Source: Polyangia bacterium (GTDB lineage: Bacteria; Myxococcota_A; Polyangia; Polyangiales; Polyangiaceae). From it: DNA of 36,409 nt. This document shows positions 17,228-24,859 of this stretch, piece after piece. The stretch covers positions 1-36,409 of the forward strand of contig JAUHZF010000047.1 in assembly GCA_030426145.1 (NCBI GenBank), given 5' to 3'. How positions within the stretch are numbered: the first letter of the stretch is position 1; each line of letters starts with the position of its first letter. Made by a program: the position numbers and the translations under genes. Under the pieces are notes generated by a model. It ran no database searches and had not been told where the DNA came from. It saw only the letters and a program-made list of their open reading frames with translations.

Positions 17228-18559
17228 CTACCTCGATTGGGCGCAGCGGAGGCCGACCGTGGTCGTCCAGCCCCCGGAGCGCTGGCGGGTGACGGCGCGT
17301 GCGTGCTGCAGGATGGTGTTCCAGCTCCCGCCGCGCACCACCATGCTGCTGGCGGAGAAGAAACAGAGGGGGTCTACCGCAGGCCGGGGCACGTCGAGGT
17401 GGCAGGCCTCGCCGTAGGGGGCGAAGGAATCGGCGGTCCACTCCGACACGTTGCCGCCGAGGTTGGCGATCCCCTCGGCCGTCACGTCGTCGGGGTCGCC
17501 CCCGGGCTGCACACCCCAGGGGCGCAGGGTGCCGTCGTCTTCGACCCGGCACGGGATGGTCTCTTCGAAGTAGGCCTCCAGCAATCGACCCACGCCGATG
17601 ATGGCCTTCTCGCAGACGTCGGGGTCGCTTCCCCAGGGATAGAGGCTCTCGCGATCACGTTGGCCGGCCGCCCACTCCCACTCGGCTTCGGTGGGTAGGC
17701 GTCTCCCGAGCGCGGCGCAGATGTTGGCGGCGACTTGATGGGGCACGCAGTTGATCGGGAGCGCGTCGTTGCTGGCGTCGTTTGGACCGAGGTAGGTGCA
17801 GGTGCCGTCGGGGTCCATCGGATCCGGGGACGGCAGCAGGGGTGCCACGCCGGGCACCCCTGCTCGCACCAAGCTCCGCACCTCGCCCACGGTGACCTCG
17901 TCGCGCTCGAGCGCGAAGGGGCTCAGCACCACCAGTCGCTCGCGGGCCGCGCTGAGGGGCACGGAGATCCCGAAGTCCTTGGCGTCACCCTGAATGAAGG
18001 CGCCACCTTCGATGCACGCCATGTCGTCGGCCACCGGCCCTGCACAAGGAGCTGGCTGCACCCCCCACCACGTGCCCGGCGTGAGCGGTGTCCCGTCGTT
18101 CAGCGTCGGGATCGGCGCGAGCTCTCCCGCGCTCCGATCGCAGGTGGCGTCGAGCGTGGACGGCAGCCCGAAGCAGTCGAGCGACAAGTCGAGCGTGATG
18201 GGGGTGACGCCGTTCGCTTCGGGGAGGCGCCCGCGTGCGTCGACGAGTCCAGTACCGCCGGGAAAGCCGTCGGCGCCGGTCTGGTCGATCCGATAGAGGC
18301 GCCCCCGTAGCTGCACGGCGCCGGTCTCGACGGGAATACCGAACGAAAGCGGGAAGACGTCGGCCGTGACGCCGAAGGTTCTTCGGCAGCCGTCACACGC
18401 GAGCTCTCCGTCCGCGTCGAGCACCTCGATGAGGAGGCGATCACCGAACTGCGGTTGCGTGCCATCGGTGGACACCGTGACGAGCCATTGGTCCCGGGCG
18501 GGCGCAGGGTCCTGGCAGCCCGTGAGCATGAGCCCGAGCGTGGGGAGCCACCGCTTCAT
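17228..18559 (-). CDS. FGE-fold (SUMF1-type) lipoprotein, second of a pair
   Basis: The 443-residue product has a lipoprotein signal (LTGC, Cys15), a beta-rich N-terminal region (about 24-190) and a formylglycine-generating-enzyme-type domain (about 195-443). Family landmarks are FALERDEVTVGEV, GRRLPTEAEWEWAAG, YPWG, NLGGNVSEWTAD, VVRGGSWNT and VGLRCA. The two cysteines that bind copper in true FGE, expected shortly after the GGS motif, are absent (GGSWNTILQHARAVTR). It is therefore more likely a binding or structural envelope lipoprotein than a sulfatase-activating enzyme. The start overlaps the stop of the upstream paralogue by 4 nt, giving translational coupling. An upstream extension to 18697 is open but lies inside that paralogue. 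Confidence 0.85.
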   Translation of the reverse strand: MKRWLPTLGLMLTGCQDPAPARDQWLVTVSTDGTQPQFGDRLLIEVLDADGELACDGCRRTFGVTADVFPLSFGIPVETGAVQLRGRLYRIDQTGADGFPGGTGLVDARGRLPEANGVTPITLDLSLDCFGLPSTLDATCDRSAGELAPIPTLNDGTPLTPGTWWGVQPAPCAGPVADDMACIEGGAFIQGDAKDFGISVPLSAARERLVVLSPFALERDEVTVGEVRSLVRAGVPGVAPLLPSPDPMDPDGTCTYLGPNDASNDALPINCVPHQVAANICAALGRRLPTEAEWEWAAGQRDRESLYPWGSDPDVCEKAIIGVGRLLEAYFEETIPCRVEDDGTLRPWGVQPGGDPDDVTAEGIANLGGNVSEWTADSFAPYGEACHLDVPRPAVDPLCFFSASSMVVRGGSWNTILQHARAVTRQRSGGWTTTVGLRCAQSR

Positions 18560-19947
18560 GGTCGGTCCTCGAATACACATCGTAGGCCCGCGTTGGAGGC
18601 CGGCACGTAGACCTTGCGGTGCGAGGTGTGCGCGATGGCGAGCCCGGTGGTCCATGCGCCCCCGCGCGCGACACGATCGTCGTCCCCTTCGAGACATCGC
18701 GGGTTGCGCGCGATGCCGTCATGGCTCCAGCAGGGGGCATCGAAGGGCTCGGCGGGGTCGGACGTGATCTCGACGACGTTACCTCCGAGGTCGAGCAGAC
18801 CGTCGCGCGACACATCGCCGAAGGCGCAGTCGTCGGGGCTCGCGAAGGTGCCCACTGGAACGGGCCCCGGAAAGGAGCTGCACGGTCCGATGAAGCGGCC
18901 GAGCTGGCTCCCGCAACACGCCGATTCTTCGCCCCAGGGGTAGACCCGCCCCGCTCCGCGTCCCCCGGCGGCGTGTTCCCATTCGGCTTCTGTGGGCAAG
19001 CGTCCCCCGCGGACCGCGCAGATGGCGTCGGTGGTGGCGACCGCGAGGCAATTGATGGGGAGCGAGTCCTGGCTCGCGTCGTCGCGACCGCGCCAGGTGC
19101 ACCGCTCGAGACCCTGCACCCCCGGGTCGGGCATGACCGGTTCTTCGGCACTGAGGCCGCCCGCATAGAGCGCGCGCACCATCCCGACCGTGACCTCCGT
19201 TCTGTCCATCCAGAAGGGCGACACGATGACCGGCACCGGCGGGATGGCGTCGACCACCAGCAGGTCGTCGATGCCGCTCAGCTGGTCGTCGCCGAGCACG
19301 CTGAAGCCTCCCGCAATACAGACCGTTCCCGCGGGGCCCTGCCCGGTACACGGTTGGGGGGTGAGGAGCGGGGAGGTGCCGGCCGACACGACCGTCGGCA
19401 CCTCGACGTGGCCGCGGCTCGGGTCGTCCTGTTGGCGGTCGTCGTCGATGCAGGTGCGGAGCGGGCTCGCGAACGAAGGTCGTACCCCGAGGCAGGCGAA
19501 GCTGAGCCGAATGCCGATCTCCTCCCGGCCCTCCGGTCCCCGGTCGAAGGTCACGACACGGTCGATGGTGCGCCGCGGTGGCGGTACGAGCAAGCCCTCG
19601 GCATCGACGGTCGCGTCTCGGCCACGATATGCCCGCAGGCGCAGGCGCTCGGGCCGTGGCCCCTCGGCCACGACCCCGAAGCTGATGGGCCAGTCGCGGG
19701 GATCCGGCACCGTGAGCTCGCGGGTGGCGAGTCGTTCGCCATCCGCGGCGATGACGTCGATGCGCAGGCTGTCGATGGCCGCGTCGGCGGGCAGCTCGGG
19801 CTGGTCGACGAGCTGCCCGGTCAAGGGGGCGTCGGTGTCGACCACCACCACCCACTGCGCCCGCGGATCCGCGTCGGTGCAACCGAGCGTGGCGAGGGTA
19901 GAGACCACGAGCAGGCCTCCACGCAGGGTGGTAGGGTGAAGTGTCAT
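18556..19947 (-). CDS. FGE-fold (SUMF1-type) lipoprotein, first of a pair
   Basis: The 463-residue product has the same architecture as its downstream neighbour: lipoprotein signal (ATLGC, Cys23), N-terminal beta-rich region of about 200 residues with a similar opening (AQWVVVVDTD versus DQWLVTVSTD), and an FGE-type C-terminal domain. Landmarks are FWMDRTEVTVGMVRALY, GGRLPTEAEWEHAAG, VYPWGEE, DLGGNVVEI, RVARGGAW and AGLRCVFE. The catalytic FGE cysteine pair is missing here too (GGAWTTGLAIAHTSHR). The pair looks like an old tandem duplication. The ATG at 19947 overlaps the ATG of the divergent Cys-rich gene. The open frame runs on to 20370 inside that gene, but the lipobox fixes the start. Confidence 0.85.
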   Translation of the reverse strand: MTLHPTTLRGGLLVVSTLATLGCTDADPRAQWVVVVDTDAPLTGQLVDQPELPADAAIDSLRIDVIAADGERLATRELTVPDPRDWPISFGVVAEGPRPERLRLRAYRGRDATVDAEGLLVPPPRRTIDRVVTFDRGPEGREEIGIRLSFACLGVRPSFASPLRTCIDDDRQQDDPSRGHVEVPTVVSAGTSPLLTPQPCTGQGPAGTVCIAGGFSVLGDDQLSGIDDLLVVDAIPPVPVIVSPFWMDRTEVTVGMVRALYAGGLSAEEPVMPDPGVQGLERCTWRGRDDASQDSLPINCLAVATTDAICAVRGGRLPTEAEWEHAAGGRGAGRVYPWGEESACCGSQLGRFIGPCSSFPGPVPVGTFASPDDCAFGDVSRDGLLDLGGNVVEITSDPAEPFDAPCWSHDGIARNPRCLEGDDDRVARGGAWTTGLAIAHTSHRKVYVPASNAGLRCVFEDRP

Positions 19948-19948
19948 G
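19945..19948. other. Shared CATG: overlapping divergent start codons
   Basis: The minus-strand FGE-type gene starts at 19947-19945 and the plus-strand Cys-rich gene at 19946-19948, so the two ATGs overlap by two bases in one CATG. Each gene's upstream signals must lie within the other gene. TAGGGT at 19932-19937 could be a -10 element for the plus gene ending 8 nt before its ATG, compatible with a leaderless or nearly leaderless transcript. Lipoprotein signal peptides directly after both ATGs support both starts. Confidence 0.7.
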
Positions 19949-20812
19949 AGGCGCGTCTTCGTCGTACTTGCCGCGATTCTAGCCGCGCTGTCCGCCGTCG
20001 CATGCCCTTCCGCCGTCGAGGAGCCCGATCCCGACCCGAAGGGGGGCGGTGGATCCGGCCCCGTCCGCTGGGGCGACAGCGAATGTGGCCTCTGCGTGGC
20101 CGAGGCGTGTGCCGATCCTATCACCGCTTGTGAGGCCGAGCCCGAGTGCGCGGCCCACATCGATTGTTTGCGCGCCTGTTCCGTCATCGACGGCGCCGAC
20201 GCCGACCCTGCATGTGAAGCGACTTGTCCCATGCCGAGCGGGGCCGCGGCCGACGGCGCCCGCAAGGCGCTGGAGCTCTGCCGGGCCTTGGGACCGGGCG
20301 TCGACTGCGCCCCGTGTGGCCGAACACCGACCACCCACCCGCTCCTCAGCCAAACCTGCACCCCACCCACGGCCGCCGACGCCTGCGACCGCTGTGAGGA
20401 GGAGTTCTGCTGCGAGACACGCTGCGATGGCGACTGCCAGAGCTACGTGAGCTGCATCCAAGGGTGTGGAGGTCTGCTCTCGTGCGAAGACGCGTGCAAC
20501 TCCACCTACGCCGACGGCGCCCAGAAGACTGGCTCGTGGCTCGGGTGCCAAACCGCGCTCTGTCCGGTTTGTGGCGGGCTCGTCCCCGGCGCCTGCTTCC
20601 AGTGTGCGCTCGACAACTGCCCCAACCAGTTCGCGGCTTGTTTCGACGACCGCGCGTGTTTCCTTCGCTTCTTGTGCGGCCGGAATTGTCAGACCGACGA
20701 CTGCTACGACGATTGCGACGCCCGCTATCCGGAGGCCGATGCACTCTTCGCATCGTTCCTCCTCTGCACGGGTGAGAGCTGCATCGGCGGCGCGTGCGAC
20801 GGCGCCTTCTGA
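19946..20812 (+). CDS. Cysteine-rich lipoprotein with three repeated Cys modules
   Basis: I do not recognise a named family. The 288-residue product has a lipoprotein signal (LSAVAC, Cys20) and 39 cysteines in all. Three modules share the spacing C-x2-C-x4-C-x6-C-x5-C-x5-C-x3-C or a close variant: residues about 47-79, 150-180 and 214-247. Each is followed by another Cys pair before a xLC or GC cluster. Such spacing implies many disulfides in an envelope-exposed protein. Similar Cys-rich lipoproteins of unknown role are common in myxobacterial genomes. It diverges from the FGE-type pair and converges on the PEGA gene. Metal binding and simple structural disulfides are both open. Confidence 0.8.
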   Translation: MRRVFVVLAAILAALSAVACPSAVEEPDPDPKGGGGSGPVRWGDSECGLCVAEACADPITACEAEPECAAHIDCLRACSVIDGADADPACEATCPMPSGAAADGARKALELCRALGPGVDCAPCGRTPTTHPLLSQTCTPPTAADACDRCEEEFCCETRCDGDCQSYVSCIQGCGGLLSCEDACNSTYADGAQKTGSWLGCQTALCPVCGGLVPGACFQCALDNCPNQFAACFDDRACFLRFLCGRNCQTDDCYDDCDARYPEADALFASFLLCTGESCIGGACDGAF

Positions 20813-20862
20813 ATGCTGTCGGAAGCTGGTCGGTTCTGGCGGGCCCCGTTGCAACGCGTGAG

Positions 20863-20893
20863 GCGCCGACCGTGTCCACGACGTGCTCGGCGC
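20863..20893. terminator. Candidate bidirectional terminator hairpin
   Basis: GCGCCGA (20863-20869) pairs with TCGGCGC (20887-20893), and inside the loop CGTG/CACG (20871-20880) can form a second small stem. It lies in the 99-base gap between two convergent genes. No T-tract is present on either side, so the call is tentative. Confidence 0.35.
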
Positions 20894-20911
20894 TTCGAGA
20901 TGACCTCTGGG

Positions 20912-21964
20912 TCAGAAGGCGAACGACTGGATGACCCATCCGGTCGTTCCGCCGTCGTAGGGCGGTGGTTCGGGGTCGGGGCGGGTGGCGAAGTAGGTCA
21001 CCGTGACGCCGCCCGCGACCACGGCGGCGGCCGCGGTCCAGAACCACCAGGTCTCGAAGACGGATGTGGTCGCAGGCTGCAATGGCGCCTCGATTTGGAG
21101 ACGCTGTCCGGGGCCGACCTCGACCGACGAGCTGTAGGGCTCGTAGCCTTCCTTTTCGATCAGCAGAGGATAGGTGCCGGCGGGACGAGCGATGTCGAGC
21201 GGCGTCGGCCCGAGGTCGCGACCTCCGAAGGTGACCAGGGCCTGCGGCACGTTGGCGTCGATGTGAAGCCGCGCCGGGAGGCGGTCGAGTTGGATCTGTA
21301 GGGGCCGTCGAGCCCCCGGGGTGAAGGTCTCGTTGACGACGGCTGGTTCGAAGCCGGGGCGCGAGAAGGTGAAGACGTGGGCGCCGGGGTTGAGGATGAG
21401 CGTGGTGGTGGCGGCGGGAAGCGTCTGGCCTTCGCCCGCGGGACGCAGATCACCGTAGTGTTCAGTCCCCACGGCTTGCAGTGGGCGACCGTCGACGGCG
21501 AGCCGCACGCCCGCTGGCGCCACCGACAGCTCGACCCGAACCAAGAGCTGGTCGATCTCGGCGGTGAAGGTCTTGGCCTGGTTTACCAGGACGGCAGGGA
21601 GTACATCGCCGCCCGTGGCGGCGTTCTCCCGCAGCGCGCGCTGGAACGTGACGAGCGCACGGGTATAGGCGCCGATGGCGCGGAGGCAGGTCCCGATGTT
21701 GTAGGTCGTCACCGGGTGGGGCTTGATGGCCTCTGCGCGCTCGAAAGCGCTCAGCGCCTGGGCCCACTGTGCTCTGCGCGCGAGCTCCGTGCCTTCGAGA
21801 AAGGCTTCGCGGGCCTTGGCCCGAGGACCGTCGGGAGCTTCGGCGGGTTGCGCTGGTTCTTCCGCCGCGGCCGGTTCGTCGGGTTCGGGCGCATCCTGAG
21901 CCGCGGCAGGAACCGCGCCCAACAGAATGGCAAGGCCGATGGTCCTAGTAAGGAGAGGCGCCAT
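20912..21964 (-). CDS. TPR and PEGA-domain envelope protein
   Basis: The 350-residue product (from ATG 21964) has a signal peptide ending PAAAQ, an acidic Pro/Ala stretch, and TPR-like helices (AREAFLEGTELARRAQW and ALSAFERAEAIKPHP, then a second pair ending ALVTFQRAL). One or two PEGA-type beta domains follow, the clearest with ARLHIDANVPQALVTFGG and GPTPLDIARPAGTY. A hydrophobic segment (TWWFWTAAAAVVAGGVTV) near residue 310 is followed by a short tail. PEGA domains are thought to bind surface glycans or proteins. The gene overlaps the end of the upstream kinase gene by 20 nt (29 if GTG 21973 is used), so the two are an operon and probably one functional pair. Confidence 0.85.
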   Translation of the reverse strand: MAPLLTRTIGLAILLGAVPAAAQDAPEPDEPAAAEEPAQPAEAPDGPRAKAREAFLEGTELARRAQWAQALSAFERAEAIKPHPVTTYNIGTCLRAIGAYTRALVTFQRALRENAATGGDVLPAVLVNQAKTFTAEIDQLLVRVELSVAPAGVRLAVDGRPLQAVGTEHYGDLRPAGEGQTLPAATTTLILNPGAHVFTFSRPGFEPAVVNETFTPGARRPLQIQLDRLPARLHIDANVPQALVTFGGRDLGPTPLDIARPAGTYPLLIEKEGYEPYSSSVEVGPGQRLQIEAPLQPATTSVFETWWFWTAAAAVVAGGVTVTYFATRPDPEPPPYDGGTTGWVIQSFAF

Positions 21965-23300
21965 GGACGCCACCGGGGATAGGGGCGGGGGTGTGAACCG
22001 GATCGACGACGGGCTCGGCGGCTGGCGTGTTTACGGCCGCAGGCGCCGCCACCGGCTTGCGGGCGGGCTTGGCCTCGGGCGTTTTCTCTCGCGCAGGCGT
22101 GGCTGCTGCCGGCTTGGTGGGCTCAGCCTCCGCTTTGGTTTCGACGGGCACGGGCTGAGCGTGTGCTCGCGGCTTCGCCGGTTCGGGGGCCGCAGGGACC
22201 GGCAGGCCGTGGATTGTACCCAGCCTTTGATTGAGCCCTGAGCGGGCCGGTGCGACAGCGTCACTCGGCGACCAGGCGAGGAAGGCCGCTGCCGCGACCG
22301 CGGCGACGACCGGGAGGGCGAGCCAGGAGCGCGACGAGGCGGCCGGCGCCGGATGAGGCCGTGACGCGACCGCCGCTTCGAAGGGCGTTTCGTAGGCGAC
22401 GAGCTGGCGGAGGTTGTCGGACGTGACGGTAGGACCCCCGAGGGCCGTGGTCGGAAGGCTCGGCTCGCGCGCGGCTTCGCGCAGCGCGGTCGAAAGGGCG
22501 AGGGGCGAGCACGGGCGCGGCTCCGGTCGGGTCGCGAGAGCGGCCATGAGGGCACAGCCCAGCGTGGGCGGCACCTCGGGGCGGGCTTGGTGCAGGGCCA
22601 CGGGATGCGCGCGGGCACGCACGTCGGTTTCGTCGCCGGCCCACGGCAGCTTGCCCGCCACCATGACGTAGAAGACGACCGCCAGCTCGTAGACGTCACT
22701 CTGCTCGGATGCGGGCTCTCCGAAGAATCGCTCCGGTGCCATCGTCGCGGGGGTTCCCCGCACGAGCCCCGTCGTGGTGTGGACTTGGCTCGCGCGCTGG
22801 TCTTTGGCGATGCCGAAGTCGAGCAGCTTGAGACGCCCACCCGGGGTGAGGAATACGTTCTCCGCCTTGAGGTCGCGGTGCAGCAGCCCACAGGCGTGAA
22901 GGGCCATCGTAGCGTCCGCGAGTTGCTCGAACAGGTTGAGCGCCTCATCCAGCGAGAGTGGGCCCCGCCGCGTGATCCGCTCGGCGAGGGTCTCGCCCTC
23001 GAGTCGGGGCATGGCCACGAAGGGGCGGCCATCGGGAAGCAGTCCGGCATCGAGCACGTCGACGATCGCGTCGTGTCGCACACGACGCATCATCTCGGCC
23101 TCGGCGAGGTAGCGATCGCGATCGCGCGAGGTGAGCTCGCGGTCTTCGTGGGTCACCTTGAGGGCGACCTCACCATCTGGCCCGACCGCCGCGTAGACGA
23201 CACCGCCGCCGCCCTCTCCGAGGACGCCTTCGATGGTGTAGTCGCCGAGGCGCGATTGCCCCTCTTCAGACCTCACCGTGATGTCGTGCGCCGCGCTCAT
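21945..23300 (-). CDS. Hanks-type Ser/Thr protein kinase, membrane-anchored
   Basis: The 451-residue product has a full kinase domain: GEGGGGVV (28-35), Lys48 in VALKV, Glu67 or Glu69, HRDLKAEN (141-148), DFG (161-163) and APE (188-190). A transmembrane helix at about 326-344 separates it from a 105-residue Pro/Ala/Lys-rich tail that should be periplasmic. The HRDLK-A-E-N loop replaces the usual P-x-N by A-E-N, which is tolerated in active kinases. The start is ATG 23300 (MSAAHD); an in-frame ATG at 23336 would add 12 residues of poor character. The downstream TPR-PEGA gene overlaps its end, pointing to an envelope-sensing circuit. Confidence 0.9.
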   Translation of the reverse strand: MSAAHDITVRSEEGQSRLGDYTIEGVLGEGGGGVVYAAVGPDGEVALKVTHEDRELTSRDRDRYLAEAEMMRRVRHDAIVDVLDAGLLPDGRPFVAMPRLEGETLAERITRRGPLSLDEALNLFEQLADATMALHACGLLHRDLKAENVFLTPGGRLKLLDFGIAKDQRASQVHTTTGLVRGTPATMAPERFFGEPASEQSDVYELAVVFYVMVAGKLPWAGDETDVRARAHPVALHQARPEVPPTLGCALMAALATRPEPRPCSPLALSTALREAAREPSLPTTALGGPTVTSDNLRQLVAYETPFEAAVASRPHPAPAASSRSWLALPVVAAVAAAAFLAWSPSDAVAPARSGLNQRLGTIHGLPVPAAPEPAKPRAHAQPVPVETKAEAEPTKPAAATPAREKTPEAKPARKPVAAPAAVNTPAAEPVVDPVHTPAPIPGGVHGASPY

Positions 23301-23445
23301 GTGGCCATACCCGTGGGCGGCGACAGGGTACCACATTGTGGGCCCGCGTCGTCAGCCCCGACGCCTACCCATACCAGTCAGCGAACCTTCTCGCCCGTTG
23401 GATTCTTGCCGACGGCGCAAGCCCTCGAAACCTCTCACCGATGGT

Positions 23446-23868
23446 TCATGCGGGTTGGTTCGCTGGCGGCTCGGGCCCGACCAAGATCGTGCACAGGATC
23501 CGGGCCAGATCGGTGGCGGTGATGATGCCGACCAGCTTTCCGTGACGGGTGACGAGGGTCACGTCGAGCCCTTCCGTCTCCATGTGGCGGAGCACCTGCT
23601 CGAACGGCGTCTGGATGTCCGTCACGTAGGGGGCCGGCACCTGCACCGTCGCCACGTTGCGGCTCGGGTCGTCGAGCAGCTCCACGAGCGCGACGTCGCG
23701 CTCGCGCAGCACGCCGGTGAGCTTGCCCCCGGCCATGACCGGCAGGTGGTGGAAGCCGTGTTCCGTCAGCATCGCCCGCGCCTCCGAAAGGGGCGCGGCG
23801 GCGTCGATGGCGTAGGGGAACGGCGTCATCGCCGTGGCGAGCGTCGGGGATTTCACGCCGCGAAGCAT
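23446..23868 (-). CDS. CBS-domain pair protein
   Basis: The 140-residue product is essentially one Bateman module. CBS motif 1 spans about residues 7-65 (ATAMTPFPYAIDAAAPL, GFHHLPVMAGGKLTGVLRERD) and CBS motif 2 about 75-135 (MTP-equivalent VPAPYVTDIQTPF, GLDVTLVTRHGKLVGIITATD). Such stand-alone pairs bind adenine nucleotides or cyclic dinucleotides. No effector domain is attached. It starts 30 nt after the fliM stop on the same strand, in the place where fliN usually sits, and could be co-transcribed with the flagellar operon. A link to flagellar function is inference only. Confidence 0.88.
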   Translation of the reverse strand: MLRGVKSPTLATAMTPFPYAIDAAAPLSEARAMLTEHGFHHLPVMAGGKLTGVLRERDVALVELLDDPSRNVATVQVPAPYVTDIQTPFEQVLRHMETEGLDVTLVTRHGKLVGIITATDLARILCTILVGPEPPANQPA

Positions 23869-23898
23869 AGTTCAGGGCCGCCTGGACTTCACCCGTCG

Positions 23899-24834
23899 TC
23901 AGGCGGCCGGCTCGGCGACCGCGGGTCCCTCTCCCGCGATGCGAATCGCGAGCTGAGAGCCGCTGGTGGTCGGATGGGCTTTGAGCAACCGCTCGTTCCC
24001 CACGCGAAGGTCGATCGCGCTTCCGACCGCAATCGGCAGGCGCAGCGTGTCGCCGGGCCGCATGCTGAGAAGCTGGCCCAACGGCAAGGTCACGCGCCCA
24101 AGCTCCGCCGCGATCTCGACGTTGGTGTTCTCGAGGGAACCAACGACGCGCGGGTTCACCTTGGTCCGAGGGCGCGATGCCTGCCGGCGGGCTGCGATCA
24201 GCGCCGACTTGGCCACCGCGATGACGATCGTGCCGAAGGTGTCGATGGCGGGTGAGTCGTCGTCGTTCTCTTCGTCCATGTCGGCGAAGAGGAACTCGTC
24301 GGGGTCGTCCTCCTCCTCATCTTGGATGAGCACCTCGAAGCGCAAGGTGAGCGCCACCATCGACCCGGTGACGGCCTTCTCCCCATCGTCCTGCGGGAGG
24401 GCGGTGAGCGAAAGACCGATCGCGGAACGCATCGCCCCGGAGAGCGTGCCCACGACGTTGCTCATGAGCCGCGAGATGAAGGCCCGCTGCGCGGCGGACA
24501 GGCCCTCGGGATCGAGCTGAGGCACGTCGCGTCCGTCGCCCCCGAGGGTGCCTTCGAGAAGAAACGAGATGGCGCGCCCGTCGACGGCGATGTAGCCGCG
24601 GTTGCCCCCCGGCTCCGCTGCGAGCGGCACCGTGTAGAGGGGCGGCACCAGCGTTTCGGTCACGGCAGCCGCGTCGACCAGCGTCGGTGCGCTGGGCGTG
24701 ATCTCGACCTGTCGGCGCGCAATGAACGGCACGCCGCGGCGAATGCCGCGCAGGATGGCGGGCACGGCCCGATTCATGGTCTCGATGGCGGAGGTAGAGC
24801 CCCCCTCGGAAGAAACGGAAACGAGATTCTGCAT
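23899..24834 (-). CDS. fliM: Flagellar motor switch protein FliM, lacking the CheY-P docking peptide
   Basis: The 311-residue product is the C-ring middle protein. It contains the conserved GGDGR (98-102) in the CheC-like middle domain, the following LSAAQRAFISRLMSNVV, and a C-terminal SpoA domain (about 220-300: ENTNVEIAAELGRVTLPLGQLLSMRPGDTLRL). An acidic insertion at about 170-195 is unusual. The N-terminal EIDALL-type peptide that binds CheY-P is missing: the protein opens MQNLVSVSSEGG, and an in-frame TAG at 24844-24846 rules out an extension. AGGTGA lies 5 nt before ATG 24834; GTG 24843 is the only alternative. It ends the first flagellar block. Confidence 0.88.
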   Translation of the reverse strand: MQNLVSVSSEGGSTSAIETMNRAVPAILRGIRRGVPFIARRQVEITPSAPTLVDAAAVTETLVPPLYTVPLAAEPGGNRGYIAVDGRAISFLLEGTLGGDGRDVPQLDPEGLSAAQRAFISRLMSNVVGTLSGAMRSAIGLSLTALPQDDGEKAVTGSMVALTLRFEVLIQDEEEDDPDEFLFADMDEENDDDSPAIDTFGTIVIAVAKSALIAARRQASRPRTKVNPRVVGSLENTNVEIAAELGRVTLPLGQLLSMRPGDTLRLPIAVGSAIDLRVGNERLLKAHPTTSGSQLAIRIAGEGPAVAEPAA

Positions 24835-24859
24835 GGTTTTCACCTAGACGCCGACGGCG

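Noticed and set aside
17228-19947. Functional formylglycine-generating enzymes with a sulfatase target
   Set aside because: The expected active-site cysteines are absent in both and no sulfatase gene is in the window.
1590-23899. Recent mobile-element insertion explaining the fliM/fliN split
   Set aside because: I found no transposase, integrase, tRNA, terminal repeats or composition break at the edges.
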